Assembly: GCA_002270295.1 (NCBI GenBank)
Contig: NISF01000003.1
Span: 124,001-188,000, forward strand
From: Enterobacter sp. 10-1
Lineage (GTDB): Bacteria > Pseudomonadota > Gammaproteobacteria > Enterobacterales > Enterobacteriaceae
Direction of reading: 5' to 3'
DNA: 64,000 nucleotides
Numbering within the stretch: the first letter of the stretch is position 1; the number at the start of each line of letters is the position of its first letter. Under the pieces are notes generated by a model. The model did not search any database and was not told where the DNA came from. It saw nothing but the letters and a program-made list of their open reading frames with translations. Positions 23,665 through 36,497 of the stretch are shown here, piece by piece. The position numbers and the translations under genes are program-made.

Positions 23665-24972
23665 TTACTCCGGTTTTTGTGGGGACAGCGCGTGATGGAG
23701 ATCGTTTGCCAGCCGGTCAATCTCATCAGGAGTGAGGGTGGCGAGCGAGAGCCGTAATCCATACGACGGCGCGCGAACGCCAAAGGGCTCTCCTTCGCGC
23801 ACCAGCCAACCCGCGCGGGCTAAACGCAGCGCCAGCGGCTGGCTCGGCGCCGCTAGCGGAAGCCAAAAGTTCAGGCCATCGCCTGGGCCTGGGTTTTCGA
23901 TACCGCGGCGGGTAAGGGCGCTGGCCAGCCTTTCGTTACGCTGGCGGTAAGCGCGACGGGTTGCCGTCAGGGAGGCGATAAACGCGCTATCATTCAGGCA
24001 GGCCAGTACCAAATCCTGCAGCAGGTGGCTGACCCACTGGCTACCCGAGTTGAGCCGCAGCCTCAGCGCCGCTGAGGTTGTGGGATCGCTGGCGACAACC
24101 GCCAGGCGTAAATCGGGTCCCAGCGCTTTTGACATCGAGCGGATCAGCGCCCAGCGCTGGGTTTGCGCAGGCAGAGGAGATCGCCACGGCGTGGATGACA
24201 GCAGCGCGAAATGATCGTCGAGGATCACCAGCACCTGCGGGTAGCGGGCCAGTATTTCGCGGATCGCTGCGGCCCGCGCTTCGCTAAGGCTGCAGCCGGT
24301 GGGATTATGCGCGCGTGGCGTAATAATCACCGCCCGGGCGCCTTGACGTAACGCCTCCTCCAGCGCGGCGGGCTGCATGCCTTCGCCATCAACCGGCGCC
24401 GGGCAGGCGTTAAAACCGGCATAGCGCAGCATATTGATGCTGCTGAGAAAGCAGGGGTCTTCCACCACCACCCGATCGCCGGGCAGCAGCAGCGCGCACA
24501 GTAGCCGCTCCAGCGCGTCAATCGCGCCGCTGGTGAGATTGATTTCACTCTCAACCCCGGCGTCTTTCTGCACCCGGTCCTGGGCCCAGCGGGCCAGCCT
24601 CGGGTCGACGGCCGCGCTGCCGTACAGGCGCGGAGCCGGGCTGAGGGTGCTGAGGTAGCGGTTGAGATCGGGGAGACGCTGAGGGTCGGGGTTGCCGCTG
24701 GAAATATCGTGCAGCGCGGTGCCCTGGGCGCTGCCTTCCAGCACCACTGGCGCGCTGGCGGCTTTGATTGCTGTACCGTTGCGTCCCTGGCTGACGGCCA
24801 GGCCGGAGGTCACCAGGCGCTTATAGGCGGCGGCAACGGTATTGCGGTTAACGGCGAGTCTGGCAGCCAGCTCGCGAACCGGAGGCAGCATGTCATCGGG
24901 CTGTAACGTCCCGCTCTGCACCAGATGACGGATGTTATCAAAGATATCATTGGCGGTTTTTCCGGCGAACAT
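23665..24972 (-). CDS. ptsJ: MocR-family regulator PtsJ
   Basis: A 435-residue MocR/GntR regulator: N-terminal winged helix (about 1-70, PPVRELAARLAVNRNTVAAAYKRL) joined to an aminotransferase-like PLP domain (about 90-430, with the lysine region SMSKALGPDLRLAVVAS). In Salmonella PtsJ represses pdxK, the divergent neighbour, and senses PLP; the same divergent layout here supports that role. The 82-base ptsJ-pdxK gap should hold the operator. The E. coli protein is about 430 residues. The downstream NTF2-like gene is coupled to it. Confidence 0.92.
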   Translation of the reverse strand: MFAGKTANDIFDNIRHLVQSGTLQPDDMLPPVRELAARLAVNRNTVAAAYKRLVTSGLAVSQGRNGTAIKAASAPVVLEGSAQGTALHDISSGNPDPQRLPDLNRYLSTLSPAPRLYGSAAVDPRLARWAQDRVQKDAGVESEINLTSGAIDALERLLCALLLPGDRVVVEDPCFLSSINMLRYAGFNACPAPVDGEGMQPAALEEALRQGARAVIITPRAHNPTGCSLSEARAAAIREILARYPQVLVILDDHFALLSSTPWRSPLPAQTQRWALIRSMSKALGPDLRLAVVASDPTTSAALRLRLNSGSQWVSHLLQDLVLACLNDSAFIASLTATRRAYRQRNERLASALTRRGIENPGPGDGLNFWLPLAAPSQPLALRLARAGWLVREGEPFGVRAPSYGLRLSLATLTPDEIDRLANDLHHALSPQKPE

Positions 24973-25054
24973 TATTGACCTATGACAAAATGAATTTTAG
25001 CATAAGACGAATGATAATCAGGGTATAACCCGCTGTCCAGCGGGAGGAGACAGG

Positions 25055-25918
25055 ATGGGCCAGCAAGACGAAATACAATCGGTGCTCTTCAATGATAAAA
25101 GCCGGGCGCTGCAGGTCGATATCGTTGCTGTGCAGTCGCAGGTCGTTTATGGCAGCGTGGGCAACAGCATCGCGGTGCCGGCGATCGAGCAGCACGGCCT
25201 GCGGGTAATGGCGGTACCGACGGTGCTGTTCAGCAATACGCCGCACTACGATACGTTCTACGGCGGGGTGATCCCTGAAGAGTGGTTTGTTGGCTATCTG
25301 CGCGCGCTGGAAGAGCGCGATGCGTTACGCGAGCTGCGGGCGGTTACCGCAGGCTATATGGGTAGCGCGGTGCAGATTGAGCGGCTGGCGCAGTGGCTGC
25401 TGCGGATCCGCGAAAGCCATCCGCAGCTGTGTATTCTGGTCGATCCGGTGATTGGCGACGTTGATAGCGGCATTTACGTTAAGGCCGAAATCCCTCAGGC
25501 CTACCGTCGCCACCTGCTGCCGCTGGCCCAGGGGATCACGCCTAACCTTTTTGAGCTGGAAACGCTAAGCGGTATGTCCTGCCGCAGCCAGCAGGAGGCG
25601 GTTAACGCCGCGCGTAGCCTGCTGTCCGGGACGCTAAAATGGGTGGTGATCACCAGCGCGCCGGGCCTCGATAACGCCACGATCAATGTGCTGGTGGTGA
25701 CGGCAGATTCGGTGGAGGTGGTCGTCCATCCGCGGGTAGAAACGGATCTGAAGGGAACGGGCGACCTTTTCTGCGCCGAGCTTATCAGCGGTTTAGTCTG
25801 CGGACTGGCGTTAGGTGAAGCGACGCGGGCAGCGGCGCAGCGGGTGCTGGCAGTGATGACCTGGACTGCGGAGCGCGGCAGCGATGAGCTGATTTTGCCG
25901 CCGGCGGGAAGAGGGTAG
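25055..25918 (+). CDS. pdxK: Pyridoxal/pyridoxine/pyridoxamine kinase PdxK
   Basis: Ribokinase-fold kinase that phosphorylates B6 vitamers and hydroxymethylpyrimidine, feeding PLP salvage; 287 residues (E. coli 283). Recognisable stretches are [33 protein letters not shown] and the anion-hole/catalytic loop [15 protein letters not shown]. The N-terminus is a few residues longer and different ([16 protein letters not shown]). A strong SD (GGGAGGAG) lies 8 bases upstream. It is probably repressed by the divergent ptsJ product. Confidence 0.95.
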   Translation: MGQQDEIQSVLFNDKSRALQVDIVAVQSQVVYGSVGNSIAVPAIEQHGLRVMAVPTVLFSNTPHYDTFYGGVIPEEWFVGYLRALEERDALRELRAVTAGYMGSAVQIERLAQWLLRIRESHPQLCILVDPVIGDVDSGIYVKAEIPQAYRRHLLPLAQGITPNLFELETLSGMSCRSQQEAVNAARSLLSGTLKWVVITSAPGLDNATINVLVVTADSVEVVVHPRVETDLKGTGDLFCAELISGLVCGLALGEATRAAAQRVLAVMTWTAERGSDELILPPAGRG

Positions 25919-25944
25919 CTGCAGGCGCGGCGATGCTGAGATAA

Positions 25945-25972
25945 AAAAATGGCGCCAGGAGGCGCCATTTTT
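25945..25972. terminator. Bidirectional terminator between pdxK and crr
   Basis: AAAAATGGCGCC, loop AGGA, GGCGCCATTTTT: a perfect 12-bp stem whose A/T ends give U-tracts on both strands. It ends the convergent pdxK and ptsHI-crr transcripts. Confidence 0.92.
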
Positions 25973-25984
25973 CTGCGGCAAGAA

Positions 25985-26494
25985 TTACTTCTTGATGCGA
26001 ATCACCGGGGTTTCACCCACGGTTACGCTACCGGACAGTTTGATCAGCTCTTTGATCTCGTCCATGTTGGAGATAACAACCGGAGTCAGGGTAGACTTGG
26101 CCTTCTCTTCCAGCAGCGGCAGGTCGAATTCGATAACCGGGTCACCGATTTTCACGCGCTGGCCTTCTTCGGCAATACGCTTGAAGCCTTCGCCTTTCAG
26201 CTCAACGGTATCAATACCGAAGTGAACGAACAGCTCAATGCCGCTATCGGATTCGATAGAGAACGCATGGTTGGTTTCAAAGATTTTACCGATGGTACCG
26301 TCTACCGGCGCAACCATTTTGTTGCCGGTAGGTTTGATGGCGATGCCATCACCCACAATTTTTTCTGCAAAAACCACATCCGGCACGTCTTCGATGTTAA
26401 CGATCTCGCCAGAGAGCGGAGCAATAATCTCAATAGTTCCGGTGTCTTTTTTGTCATCAGAAACCAGAGATTTCAATTTATCGAACAAACCCAT
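25985..26494 (-). CDS. crr: PTS glucose-specific enzyme IIA (EIIA-Glc)
   Basis: Cytoplasmic phosphocarrier between HPr and glucose/trehalose-type IIB domains; its phosphorylation state controls adenylate cyclase and inducer exclusion. It has 169 residues, the E. coli length. Active His90 is in [18 protein letters not shown] and His75 in [10 protein letters not shown]. It is the last gene of ptsHI-crr, 42 bases after ptsI. In E. coli extra crr promoters lie inside ptsI. Confidence 0.98.
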   Translation of the reverse strand: MGLFDKLKSLVSDDKKDTGTIEIIAPLSGEIVNIEDVPDVVFAEKIVGDGIAIKPTGNKMVAPVDGTIGKIFETNHAFSIESDSGIELFVHFGIDTVELKGEGFKRIAEEGQRVKIGDPVIEFDLPLLEEKAKSTLTPVVISNMDEIKELIKLSGSVTVGETPVIRIKK

Positions 26495-26536
26495 GATCTT
26501 CTCCTAAGCAGTAATTTGGGCCGCGCATCTTATGGA

Positions 26537-28264
26537 TTAGCAGATTGTTTTTTCTTCAATGAACTTGTTAACCAGCGTCATTAACTCGTCCGTTGTCGGT
26601 TGAGCAAGAGCCTGCTCTGCTAATACTTTCGCATCTTCGAAGTTCGTGTTACGAATAATCTTCTTGATACGCGGGATGGAAATGGCGCTCATAGAGAATT
26701 CGTCCAGCCCCATACCCAGCAACAGAAGTGTAGCACGTTCATCGCCCGCAAGCTCACCACACATGCCAGTCCATTTACCTTCAGCGTGAGAAGCATCAAT
26801 AACTTGCTTAATCAGCGTCAGGACGGATGGTGACATTGGCTGGTAAAGATGTGAAATCATATCATTACCACGGTCAACTGCCAGAGTATACTGCGTTAAA
26901 TCATTGGTTCCGATGCTAAAGAAATCAACTTCTTTCGCTAAGTGACGCGCAATCGTGGCAGCGGCCGGTGTTTCAACCATCACGCCAACTTCGATTGTTT
27001 CGTCAAATGCTTTACCTTCGTCGCGCAGTTCCTGCTTGTAGATTTCAATCTCTTTCTTCAGTGCACGCACTTCTTCAACAGAGATGATCATCGGGAACAT
27101 GATGCGCAGTTTGCCGAAAGCAGAGGCACGCAGGATGGCGCGAACCTGGTCACGCAGGATCTCTTTACGATCCATCGCGATACGCACGGCACGCCAGCCG
27201 AGGAACGGGTTCTCTTCTTTCGGGAAGTTCATGTACGGCAGCTCTTTGTCGCCACCGATATCCATGGTGCGAACGATAACAGCCTGAGAGCCGCACGCTT
27301 CAGCTACCGCTTTGTAGGCCGCGAACTGTTCTTCTTCAGTCGGCAGCGCGTCGCGGTCCATGAACAGGAATTCGGTACGGTACAGTCCTACGCCTTCCGC
27401 GCCGTTACGTTCAGCGCCGTCGATGTCGCGAACGGTACCGATGTTGGCACAGACTTCAACCTGATGGCCGTCGAGCGTAATGGCCGGCAGATCTTTCAGC
27501 TTCGCCAGCTCGGCTTTTTCTTCAGCAACCTGGGCCTGCAGATCGCGCAGCTCTTCAATTTGTTCGTTGCTCGGGTTAACCAGAACCTGATTGTTGACCG
27601 CGTCAAGAACCAGATAATCGCCGTTTTTCACCTGCGAGGTTACGCTACCGGTGCCCACAATTGCCGGCAGCTCAAGGGAGCGCGCCATGATGGAGGTGTG
27701 GGAAGTACGGCCGCCCGCGTCGGTGATAAAGCCCAGCACCTTGTTCAGGTTCAGCTGTGCGGTTTCCGACGGGGTGAGATCGGCGGCAACCAGAATGACT
27801 TCATCCTGAATCGCGCTCAGATCGATGATAGCCAGGCCGAGGATGTTACGCAGCAGGCGCTTACCAATATCGCGTACGTCAGCCGCACGCTCTTTCAGGT
27901 ATTCATCATCCAGCTCTTCCAGAGCGATAGCCTGGCCTTCGATAATTTCATTGGCCGCCGCGTCGGCAGTCATGTGCTTATCTTTAATCAGGGCTATGAT
28001 TTCCTGCTCAAGCTCCTCATCTTCCAGCAGCATGATGTGCCCTTCGAAGATGGCTTCTTTTTCTTCACCGAAAGTTTCACCAGCTTTGGTTTTTATGACC
28101 TCCAGCTGGGCGGAGGCCTTGGTGCGGCCACTCAGGAAACGTTCAATTTCCTGCTCAACCTTATCGGCAGAAATTTTCTTCCGGTCGATGACAATTTCGT
28201 CTTCTTTCAGCAGGAGAGCCTTACCGAAAGCGATACCCGGGGATGCTAAAATGCCTGAAATCAT
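26537..28264 (-). CDS. ptsI: PTS enzyme I
   Basis: Phosphoenolpyruvate-protein phosphotransferase; autophosphorylates from PEP and passes phosphate to HPr. It has 575 residues, the E. coli length. The phosphohistidine region is [21 protein letters not shown] (His about 189). The PEP-binding barrel includes [29 protein letters not shown] and the C-terminal [12 protein letters not shown] cysteine. It sits between ptsH (44 bases upstream) and crr. Confidence 0.98.
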   Translation of the reverse strand: MISGILASPGIAFGKALLLKEDEIVIDRKKISADKVEQEIERFLSGRTKASAQLEVIKTKAGETFGEEKEAIFEGHIMLLEDEELEQEIIALIKDKHMTADAAANEIIEGQAIALEELDDEYLKERAADVRDIGKRLLRNILGLAIIDLSAIQDEVILVAADLTPSETAQLNLNKVLGFITDAGGRTSHTSIMARSLELPAIVGTGSVTSQVKNGDYLVLDAVNNQVLVNPSNEQIEELRDLQAQVAEEKAELAKLKDLPAITLDGHQVEVCANIGTVRDIDGAERNGAEGVGLYRTEFLFMDRDALPTEEEQFAAYKAVAEACGSQAVIVRTMDIGGDKELPYMNFPKEENPFLGWRAVRIAMDRKEILRDQVRAILRASAFGKLRIMFPMIISVEEVRALKKEIEIYKQELRDEGKAFDETIEVGVMVETPAAATIARHLAKEVDFFSIGTNDLTQYTLAVDRGNDMISHLYQPMSPSVLTLIKQVIDASHAEGKWTGMCGELAGDERATLLLLGMGLDEFSMSAISIPRIKKIIRNTNFEDAKVLAEQALAQPTTDELMTLVNKFIEEKTIC

Positions 28265-28308
28265 AACCCTACCTTACTTGTGACTGATATTAAAAAGAAC
28301 CCGTGAAC

Positions 28309-28566
28309 TTATTCGAGTTCAGCCATCAGTTTTACCAGATGCTCAACTGCTTTCTGCTCATCTTCGCCTTCAGCGGAGATGGTGACTACGGTACCCTGAG
28401 TCAGACCCAGAGTTTGCAGTTTGAACAGGCTTTTGGCGCTGGCGCTTTTGCCGTTGGAGGTAACAGTGATCTCAGAAGTAAAGCCTTTAGCTTCTTTAAC
28501 AAACTGAGCAGCAGGGCGGGTGTGCAGACCGTTCGGAGCGGTAATGGTAACTTCTTGCTGGAACAT
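28309..28566 (-). CDS. ptsH: Phosphocarrier protein HPr
   Basis: An 85-residue phosphocarrier that relays phosphate from enzyme I to the sugar-specific IIA domains. Active His15 is in [15 protein letters not shown] and the Ser46 region is [17 protein letters not shown]. First gene of the ptsHI-crr operon; SD TTGGGGAAAT lies before the ATG. Confidence 0.98.
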
Positions 28567-28734
28567 TATATTTCCCCAACTTATAGGTTTAGTGTTGTGG
28601 ACCTAAAGTCTAGCCTAACGGCAAGGCTTTAGCCTGTATTGTTAGCGCCGGCGTTACGTGTCTGGCTAAGGTGTCAGCAGCGGGTAATCGCTGCGCAGAC
28701 CATCTGGCCGTTGACGTCTGGCACGTCATTAAAC

Positions 28735-28764
28735 ATTATGCCGCGAAAGGAAGACTTGAACCAA
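28735..28764 (-). promoter_or_regulatory. Probable upstream ptsH promoter (P0-like)
   Basis: On the minus strand TTGGTT and CATAAT are separated by 18 bases, about 170 bases upstream of ptsH. The surrounding DNA closely resembles the E. coli ptsH upstream promoter region as I remember it. The rest of the 381-base ptsH-cysK gap carries the leader and further P1/CRP-type elements I cannot place exactly, plus the cysK terminator. Confidence 0.6.
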
Positions 28765-28897
28765 ATCATAAAATCGATTCAGCTTATGGAAATCCAATTC
28801 TGAATAATTTCGCGCATCAAAATAAATGTGCTGGTTAAATACCAGACCCTACGCGGTGAATCAATGCCAGGAGGGGTAAAACTTTGACGTATGCCAC

Positions 28898-28925
28898 AAA
28901 AAAGCACCTAAAAAGGTGCTTTTTT
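28898..28925. terminator. Terminator downstream of cysK
   Basis: AAAAAAGCACCT, loop AAAA, AGGTGCTTTTTT with matching A/T flanks on both strands. It lies 22 bases after the cysK stop on the minus strand and insulates cysK from the ptsH control region. Confidence 0.9.
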
Positions 28926-28947
28926 ACACGATACCTACAAGCTGGCA

Positions 28948-29919
28948 TCACTGTTGCAGTTCTTTCTCGGTGAAGAGATCGGCAAACAGCGCTGTGCTTA
29001 AATAACGCTCACCAGAAGACGGTAGGATAACCACTATATTCTTATTGGTAAAGGCCTCATCTTCCTGCAGCTTGAGGGCTGCGGCAACGGCGGCTCCGGA
29101 AGAGATACCGGCGAGGATACCTTCTTCGTCCATCAGGCGACGGGCGGTCGAGATAGCCTCTTCGTTGGTGATGGCCACAACTTTATCGACCAGCTTCAGA
29201 TCGAGGTTGCCCGGAATAAAGCCGGCGCCGATACCCTGAATTTTGTGCGGGCCAGGCTTAAGCTCAACGCCAGCCAGCGCCTGAGCGATCACCGGTGAAT
29301 CGGTCGGTTCCACCGCAACGGTAATCAGATCTTTTTTGCCCTTGGTGCCTTTAATGTAGCGACTCACGCCGGTCAGCGTACCGCCGGTGCCGACGCCGGA
29401 GATAAAGACGTCAACCTGACCATCGGTATCTTCCCAGATTTCCGGGCCGGTGGTCTTTTCATGAATTTCCGGGTTAGCCGGGTTGCTGAACTGCTGCAGC
29501 AGCAGATATTTTTCCGGGTCGCTGGCAACGATTTCTTCGGCTTTTTGAATCGCCCCTTTCATGCCTTTCGCGCCTTCGGTCAGTACCAGATTGGCACCCA
29601 GCGCTTTCAGCAGCTTACGTCGTTCGATGCTCATGGTTTCCGGCATGGTCAGCGTCAGCTTGTAGCCACGCGCTGCGGCGACGTAGGCGAGGGCGATACC
29701 GGTGTTGCCGCTGGTCGGTTCTACCAGCTCAACGCCAGCTTTCAATACTCCGCGTTTCTCAGCATCCCAAATCATATTGGCACCGATACGGCATTTGACG
29801 CTAAAGCTCGGGTTGCGAGATTCAACCTTTGCCAGGATGCGTCCGTTACCGATTCGGTTCAGTCGGACTAGCGGCGTATGACCGATAGTCAGGGAGTTAT
29901 CTTCAAAAATCTTACTCAT
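28948..29919 (-). CDS. cysK: Cysteine synthase A (CysK)
   Basis: PLP-dependent O-acetylserine sulfhydrylase, 323 residues as in E. coli; makes cysteine from O-acetylserine and sulfide and forms the cysteine synthase complex with CysE. The PLP lysine is in [14 protein letters not shown], the phosphate loop in [13 protein letters not shown] and the substrate loop in [16 protein letters not shown]. The second isozyme, cysM, is about 6 kb away. It sits 223 bases after cysZ on the same strand; a CysB-dependent promoter is expected there but not resolved by eye. Confidence 0.97.
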   Translation of the reverse strand: MSKIFEDNSLTIGHTPLVRLNRIGNGRILAKVESRNPSFSVKCRIGANMIWDAEKRGVLKAGVELVEPTSGNTGIALAYVAAARGYKLTLTMPETMSIERRKLLKALGANLVLTEGAKGMKGAIQKAEEIVASDPEKYLLLQQFSNPANPEIHEKTTGPEIWEDTDGQVDVFISGVGTGGTLTGVSRYIKGTKGKKDLITVAVEPTDSPVIAQALAGVELKPGPHKIQGIGAGFIPGNLDLKLVDKVVAITNEEAISTARRLMDEEGILAGISSGAAVAAALKLQEDEAFTNKNIVVILPSSGERYLSTALFADLFTEKELQQ

Positions 29920-30142
29920 GGCCCGTCCTTAACTGTATGAAATTTGGGAGTACGGCTCCAGCATACCCGCTTAAAGAATATGCGGAAGTAAGGATTTAGC
30001 ATATCTATATTCGTAAGGGAAATAATGGCAAGCCAGAAGGAATAAGGTGAGGCATAAGCCACCGCCCGATGGTGCTGAAAATGTGGGGTTTCGCAGTCCC
30101 GATTTTTGGCCCATCCATAGGCCTGCGCGCATCCGTCTGGGC

Positions 30143-30904
30143 TTATTTCCACATCGCATGTTTATCGCGATAGCAGTCGACCCACATCGCCGTTGCGCCG
30201 CAAATGGCCACCGGCAGGATAACCAGATTGAGGACCGGGATCATGGTGAACAGGCTGGTCAGCGCGCCAAACTGCATATTGGTGACTTTGCGCGTACGCA
30301 GCGCCTCGCGCATGGTTTTAAACGGAACCTTGTGGTTATCAAACGGGTAGTCGCAGTACTGAATGGCCAGCATCCACGCGCTGAACAGGAACCACAGCAC
30401 CGGGGCAACGGTCTGGCCGATACCGGGAATGAAGTAAAGGATCAGCAGGATGATGGCGCGCGGCAGATACCAGGAAAACTTTTGCCATTCGCGTTTCATA
30501 ATGCGCGGGACATCTTTCATGATGCCAAATACGCCGACGTCCGGAGGCGTTGCGCCGGTTAAGCGCGCTTCCAGCTGTTCCGCCAGCAGGCCGCTAAACG
30601 GGGCGGCAATCCAGTTGGCGATGGTTGAGAAAAAGTAGCCGAAGACCAGCAGAATCGAGATGACCATCACCGGCCAAAGCAGATAGTTTAGCCAGTTCAG
30701 CCATTCCGGCACGTGGCTCATCAGCGAGGGGATCCAGCTATCAAGGCGCGTGAACAGCCACCAGAAGGCGCCGCCCATCAGGATAATATTGACCAGTAAA
30801 GGCAAAAATACGTAACGACGAATTCCCGGCAGCCCGATCAGTTTCCAGCCCTGCGAAAAATAGTAAACGCCGCTACGCGGGGAAGTTGCGGATGATGAAA
30901 CCAT
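30143..30904 (-). CDS. cysZ: Sulfate transporter CysZ
   Basis: Inner-membrane sulfate permease feeding cysteine synthesis. The ATG at 30904 gives 253 residues, the E. coli length, starting [20 protein letters not shown]; a frame nine codons longer lacks family support. Hydrophobic segments include [38 protein letters not shown] and [20 protein letters not shown]. The ending is [12 protein letters not shown], as in the family. It lies upstream of cysK on the same strand. Confidence 0.95.
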   Translation of the reverse strand: MVSSSATSPRSGVYYFSQGWKLIGLPGIRRYVFLPLLVNIILMGGAFWWLFTRLDSWIPSLMSHVPEWLNWLNYLLWPVMVISILLVFGYFFSTIANWIAAPFSGLLAEQLEARLTGATPPDVGVFGIMKDVPRIMKREWQKFSWYLPRAIILLILYFIPGIGQTVAPVLWFLFSAWMLAIQYCDYPFDNHKVPFKTMREALRTRKVTNMQFGALTSLFTMIPVLNLVILPVAICGATAMWVDCYRDKHAMWK

Positions 30905-31134
30905 GGTCAGGCAATGCTCCTTTTTTGACATTCAGGCTGAATGCCCGCTTATTTTATCGGGTTGCCGGACAATAACCAGTTAGGAAATGTTCGAAAAAGC
31001 AGCAAAAAGCACGATTTAGTTCATCTTTATGTAGTGAAAGCGGTAGACCCACTTGCACTCGGCGTAATCGACAAATACTCTTAGTAAGTAAATGTTTGCC
31101 GTGGTGGCAAGGTGTTAGAACAACAGAGAATATA

Positions 31135-32154
31135 ATGATGCAGGATTTGCGTCTGATATTAATCATTGTTGGCGCGATCGCCATAATCGCTTTACTGGTA
31201 CACGGTTTCTGGACCAGCCGTAAAGAACGTTCCTCGATGTTTCGCGATCGCCCACTAAAACGTATGAAGTCTCGCGATGACGAAGAGTCTGAAAGCGATG
31301 GCTTTGATGACGATGTTGAAGGCGTAGGTGAGGTTCGCGTTCACCGGGTTAATCACGCCCCAAATGGCCACAATGGGGAGCAAGAGGCACCTCGTCAGAC
31401 GCCACAACACCAGTATCAGCCGCCTTACGAACGTCAGGTGCAGCCGCCCGTGCGTGCGGAAGAGCCCGTTCGTCAGCCGCAGCCTGCTCATCACCACCAG
31501 CAGGCCCCGCAACCGCAAACCAGCGCGCCTCAGCGCCAGCCCGCGCCGCAGCAGCCTGTGCCGCATCAACCCCAGCCCGTAGCGCAGCCTCAGCAGGCGC
31601 CTCAGCAGCCGTTAGTTCAGAGCTCACCGCAGCAGCCTGCTCCGGTCCAGCCAGCCGCCGCCGCACCGTCTCAGCCAGCGCCTGAACCGGTTGTCGCCGA
31701 ACCACCGCAGCCGGCCCCGCAGCCAAAAGAGCGCAAAGAGACGGTCATCGTGATGAACGTGTCAGCGCATCAAGGCTCGCAGATCAACGGTGAAGTGTTG
31801 ATTAACAGCATCCAGCAGGCGGGCTTCAAATTTGGCGATATGAATATATTCCATCGTCATCTTAGCCCGGACGGCAGCGGCCAGGTCCTGTTCAGCCTGG
31901 CTAATATGGTGAAACCCGGTACCTTTAATCCGGACAGCATGGCGAATATGACGACGCCTGGGGTCACTATCTTTATGCAGGTGCCGTCCTTCGGCGATGA
32001 GCTGCAAAACTTTAAGCTGATGCTGCAATCTGCGCAGTACATCGCCGACGAAGTCGGTGGCGTGGTGCTGGACGATCAGCGTCGGATGATGACTCCGCAG
32101 AAAATGCGTGAATATCAAGACCGTATTCGTGAAGTGAAAGAGGCTAACGCCTGA
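31135..32154 (+). CDS. zipA: Cell division protein ZipA
   Basis: Membrane anchor for FtsZ in the division ring. It starts [20 protein letters not shown], an N-terminal helix (about 6-25) followed by the basic [21 protein letters not shown] long Pro/Gln-rich linker (about 85-205) leads to the FtsZ-binding C-terminal domain (about 210-339, [17 protein letters not shown] ... [13 protein letters not shown]). At 339 residues it is longer than E. coli ZipA (328), the difference lying in the linker. An upstream in-frame ATG is rejected because the MMQDL start is conserved. Confidence 0.95.
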   Translation: MMQDLRLILIIVGAIAIIALLVHGFWTSRKERSSMFRDRPLKRMKSRDDEESESDGFDDDVEGVGEVRVHRVNHAPNGHNGEQEAPRQTPQHQYQPPYERQVQPPVRAEEPVRQPQPAHHHQQAPQPQTSAPQRQPAPQQPVPHQPQPVAQPQQAPQQPLVQSSPQQPAPVQPAAAAPSQPAPEPVVAEPPQPAPQPKERKETVIVMNVSAHQGSQINGEVLINSIQQAGFKFGDMNIFHRHLSPDGSGQVLFSLANMVKPGTFNPDSMANMTTPGVTIFMQVPSFGDELQNFKLMLQSAQYIADEVGGVVLDDQRRMMTPQKMREYQDRIREVKEANA

Positions 32155-32187
32155 TTCACAGACCTGCGTTTCGTCTCCCAATCCTGA

Positions 32188-32211
32188 ACCCCCGCCCGTC
32201 GGGGGTTTTTT
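32188..32211 (+). terminator. Terminator after zipA
   Basis: ACCCCCG, loop CCCGT, CGGGGGT followed by TTTTT, 33 bases after the zipA stop and 18 bases before the ligA ATG. It should reduce zipA read-through into ligA. Confidence 0.88.
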
Positions 32212-32219
32212 ATCATTGA

Positions 32220-34244
<2,025 letters not shown>

Positions 34245-34245
34245 C

Positions 34246-34464
34246 GTGGATAAGGAACGGCTTATCGAGATTGCCAATACGGAAATGCCGTTTGGCAAAT
34301 ATAAAGGTCGTCGTTTGATTGACGTGCCTGAAGAGTATTTGCTGTGGTTTGCCCGTAAGGAGCAGTTTCCCGCCGGGCATCTTGGCGAGCTGATGGCGTT
34401 AACCTTATTGATTAAAACCGAAGGGCTGACCCAGCTGGTTCAGCCCCTCAAGCAGCCGCGTTAA
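34246..34464 (+). CDS. ypeB: DUF3820 small protein YpeB
   Basis: A 72-residue protein starting at GTG 34246 (VDKERLIEIANTEMPFGKYK), two bases after the ligA stop, so probably translationally coupled to it. Length and sequence match E. coli YpeB including GRRLIDVPEEYLLWFARK. DUF3820 domains share features with predicted nucleic-acid-associated proteins, but no function is established. Its last 4 bases overlap the convergent yfeH. Confidence 0.9.
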   Translation: MDKERLIEIANTEMPFGKYKGRRLIDVPEEYLLWFARKEQFPAGHLGELMALTLLIKTEGLTQLVQPLKQPR

Positions 34465-35459
34465 GCCTCTGGCGCGCTGGCGTTTTCACGCGCCAGCCGC
34501 TCTTCCGCCTGTCGTTTATAGCGTCGTGCCAGCACGGCGCACACCATCAGCTGGATCTGATGGAAAATCATCAGCGGCAGCACCATGATCCCCAGAATCG
34601 AGGTCGGAAAGAGAATATTGGCCATCGGGATCCCGTTTGCCAGGCTCTTTTTCGATCCGCAGAAGACAATGGTAATTTCATCCGCTTTATTGAAGCCGCA
34701 TTTGCGCGCCACAAAGATGTTAATGGCGATAACGATGGCCAGCAGCACGATGCTGACGGCGACGATGAAAAGCAGCGAGCCTGGACCGACTTTATGCCAG
34801 ATACCGTTCACCACCGCCTCACTAAACGCCGAGTAGACGACCAGCAGGATAGAGGTCTGATCGGTTTTTGAAATCCATTTTTTATGCCGCGCCACCCATG
34901 CGCCGATCCACGGACGGGACAGATGACCGAGGACGAACGGCAGCAGAAGCTGCAGCATAATCTTGCCGACCTGCTCCAGGCTGCCGCCGGCGCCGTGCAG
35001 ATTCATCAGTAGCCCGACCAGCAGCGGTGAAATGAAAATTCCCAGCAGGCTCGATGCCGAGGCTGAACATACGGCCGCCGCTACGTTTCCGCCAGCCAGC
35101 GAAGTGAAAGCGATCGCTGACTGCACGGTAGCGGGCAGAATGCAGAGATAAATAAAGCCGGTATAGAGCGCAGGATCGACGTTTATCGGCGCCCACCACG
35201 CAAACAGCACCCCCAAAACGGGGAAGACGATAAAGGTGCTGCACATCACCCACAGATGCAAACGCCAGTGGCCGCCGCCGGAGATAATCGCCTCGCGGGA
35301 GAGCTTTGCGCCGTGCATAAAGAACAGCAGGGCAATGGCCGCGGTGGTGAGGTGCTCAAAGAAGGGGACAAATTCGCCGCGCGCCGGGAAAAAGGAGGCC
35401 AGCAGGACGACGGTAACCAGGGTAAGGGTAAATGGGTCAAGAATGCGGAAAAATTTCAT
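34461..35459 (-). CDS. yfeH: SBF-like (bile-acid/sodium symporter family) transporter YfeH
   Basis: Inner-membrane protein of 332 residues with about ten hydrophobic helices, matching E. coli YfeH. The family fold is seen in FYFMHGAKLSREAII-like, CILPATVQSAIAFTSLAGGN and VFCGSKKSLANGIPMANILFP, which carry the sodium-site asparagines and glutamines of the SBF family. The substrate is unknown. It is transcribed divergently from the LysR gene yfeR, reported in Salmonella to affect yfeH in an osmolarity-linked way. Confidence 0.9.
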   Translation of the reverse strand: MKFFRILDPFTLTLVTVVLLASFFPARGEFVPFFEHLTTAAIALLFFMHGAKLSREAIISGGGHWRLHLWVMCSTFIVFPVLGVLFAWWAPINVDPALYTGFIYLCILPATVQSAIAFTSLAGGNVAAAVCSASASSLLGIFISPLLVGLLMNLHGAGGSLEQVGKIMLQLLLPFVLGHLSRPWIGAWVARHKKWISKTDQTSILLVVYSAFSEAVVNGIWHKVGPGSLLFIVAVSIVLLAIVIAINIFVARKCGFNKADEITIVFCGSKKSLANGIPMANILFPTSILGIMVLPLMIFHQIQLMVCAVLARRYKRQAEERLARENASAPEA

Positions 35460-35548
35460 AATCGCTCCTGAAAATCGATTTCGCTATTGTGCTTTTTTTA
35501 GTTTGAGAAATAAAATTGATTTATTGCATCTATTCATGAATAAAAAAG

Positions 35549-36475
35549 ATGAATTATTCGCTGCGTCAGTTAAAGGTATTTGTCACCGTCGCCAGGGCGA
35601 GAAGCTTCAGCCGGGCAGGGGAGATGATTGGGCTCAGCCAGTCGGCGGTGAGCCATAGCGTCAAGGAGCTGGAGCATCAGACCGGCGTGCGGCTGCTGGA
35701 CAGAACCACCCGGGAGGTGGTGCTGACGGAGGCGGGGCATCAGCTGGCGGGTCGGCTTGAGCGGCTGCTGGACGAGCTGAACAGTACGCTGCGCGACGCC
35801 GGACGCGTGGGTCAGCAGCTGACGGGAACCGTGCGGGTTGCCGCCAGCCAGACGATTTCCGCCCATCTGATCCCCCAGTGTATTGCGCACAGCAATCAGC
35901 GCTACCCGGAGATTGATTTTGTGCTGCACGATCGCCCTCAGCAGTGGGTTCTGGAGAGTATTCGCCAGGGTGAGGTAGATTTTGGCATTGTTATCGATCC
36001 CGGCGCCGCGACGGATTTGCAGTGTGAGACGGTCCTGTCGGAGCCGTTTTTACTTTTATGTCGGGAGGATCATCCTTTTGCCGAAAGGGCATCGGTGAGC
36101 TGGCAGGATCTTCACCGGCAGCGGCTGGTATTGCAGGATTACGCCTCCGGCAGCCGGCCGCTGATTGATGCCGCGCTGGCGCGCTTTGGCATTGATGCCA
36201 ATATTGTGCAGGAGATTGGGCATCCGGCTACGCTGTTTCCGATGGTGGAGTCAGGTATTGGCATCAGTATTCTACCGGCGCTGGCGCTACCGCTGCCTCA
36301 AGGCAGCCATTTGCGGGTCAAGCGGCTAACCCCGGTTGTTGAGCGTCAGCTGATGCTGGCGCAGCGTAAGAAACGCTCGCTCTCAACCGCCGCGCAGGCG
36401 CTGTGGGAAGTGGTGCGTGAAGAGGGGAATACGCTGACCGCGGGCAGAGCTGACGATCCGCTGTATCAGCGGTGA
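35549..36475 (+). CDS. yfeR: LysR-family regulator YfeR
   Basis: A 308-residue LysR-type regulator, same length as E. coli YfeR. The winged helix-turn-helix occupies about 1-60 ([34 protein letters not shown]). The effector-binding domain begins near 90 and contains [18 protein letters not shown]. The divergent partner is yfeH, 89 bases away; the AT-rich gap (35460-35548) should contain the shared operator. Confidence 0.92.
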   Translation: MNYSLRQLKVFVTVARARSFSRAGEMIGLSQSAVSHSVKELEHQTGVRLLDRTTREVVLTEAGHQLAGRLERLLDELNSTLRDAGRVGQQLTGTVRVAASQTISAHLIPQCIAHSNQRYPEIDFVLHDRPQQWVLESIRQGEVDFGIVIDPGAATDLQCETVLSEPFLLLCREDHPFAERASVSWQDLHRQRLVLQDYASGSRPLIDAALARFGIDANIVQEIGHPATLFPMVESGIGISILPALALPLPQGSHLRVKRLTPVVERQLMLAQRKKRSLSTAAQALWEVVREEGNTLTAGRADDPLYQR

Positions 36476-36497
36476 GGCGTGAGTCCGTGGAGACGGG

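Noticed and set aside
26942-28249. 435-codon plus-strand frame opposite ptsI
   Set aside because: Antisense shadow; Phe/Gln/Val-rich protein unlike any family, and ptsI is unquestionable.
34440-34462. Hairpin GGGCTGA/TTCAGCCC at the ypeB 3' end as the yfeH terminator
   Set aside because: It lies inside ypeB coding sequence and the following T-rich stretch is broken; too weak to call.
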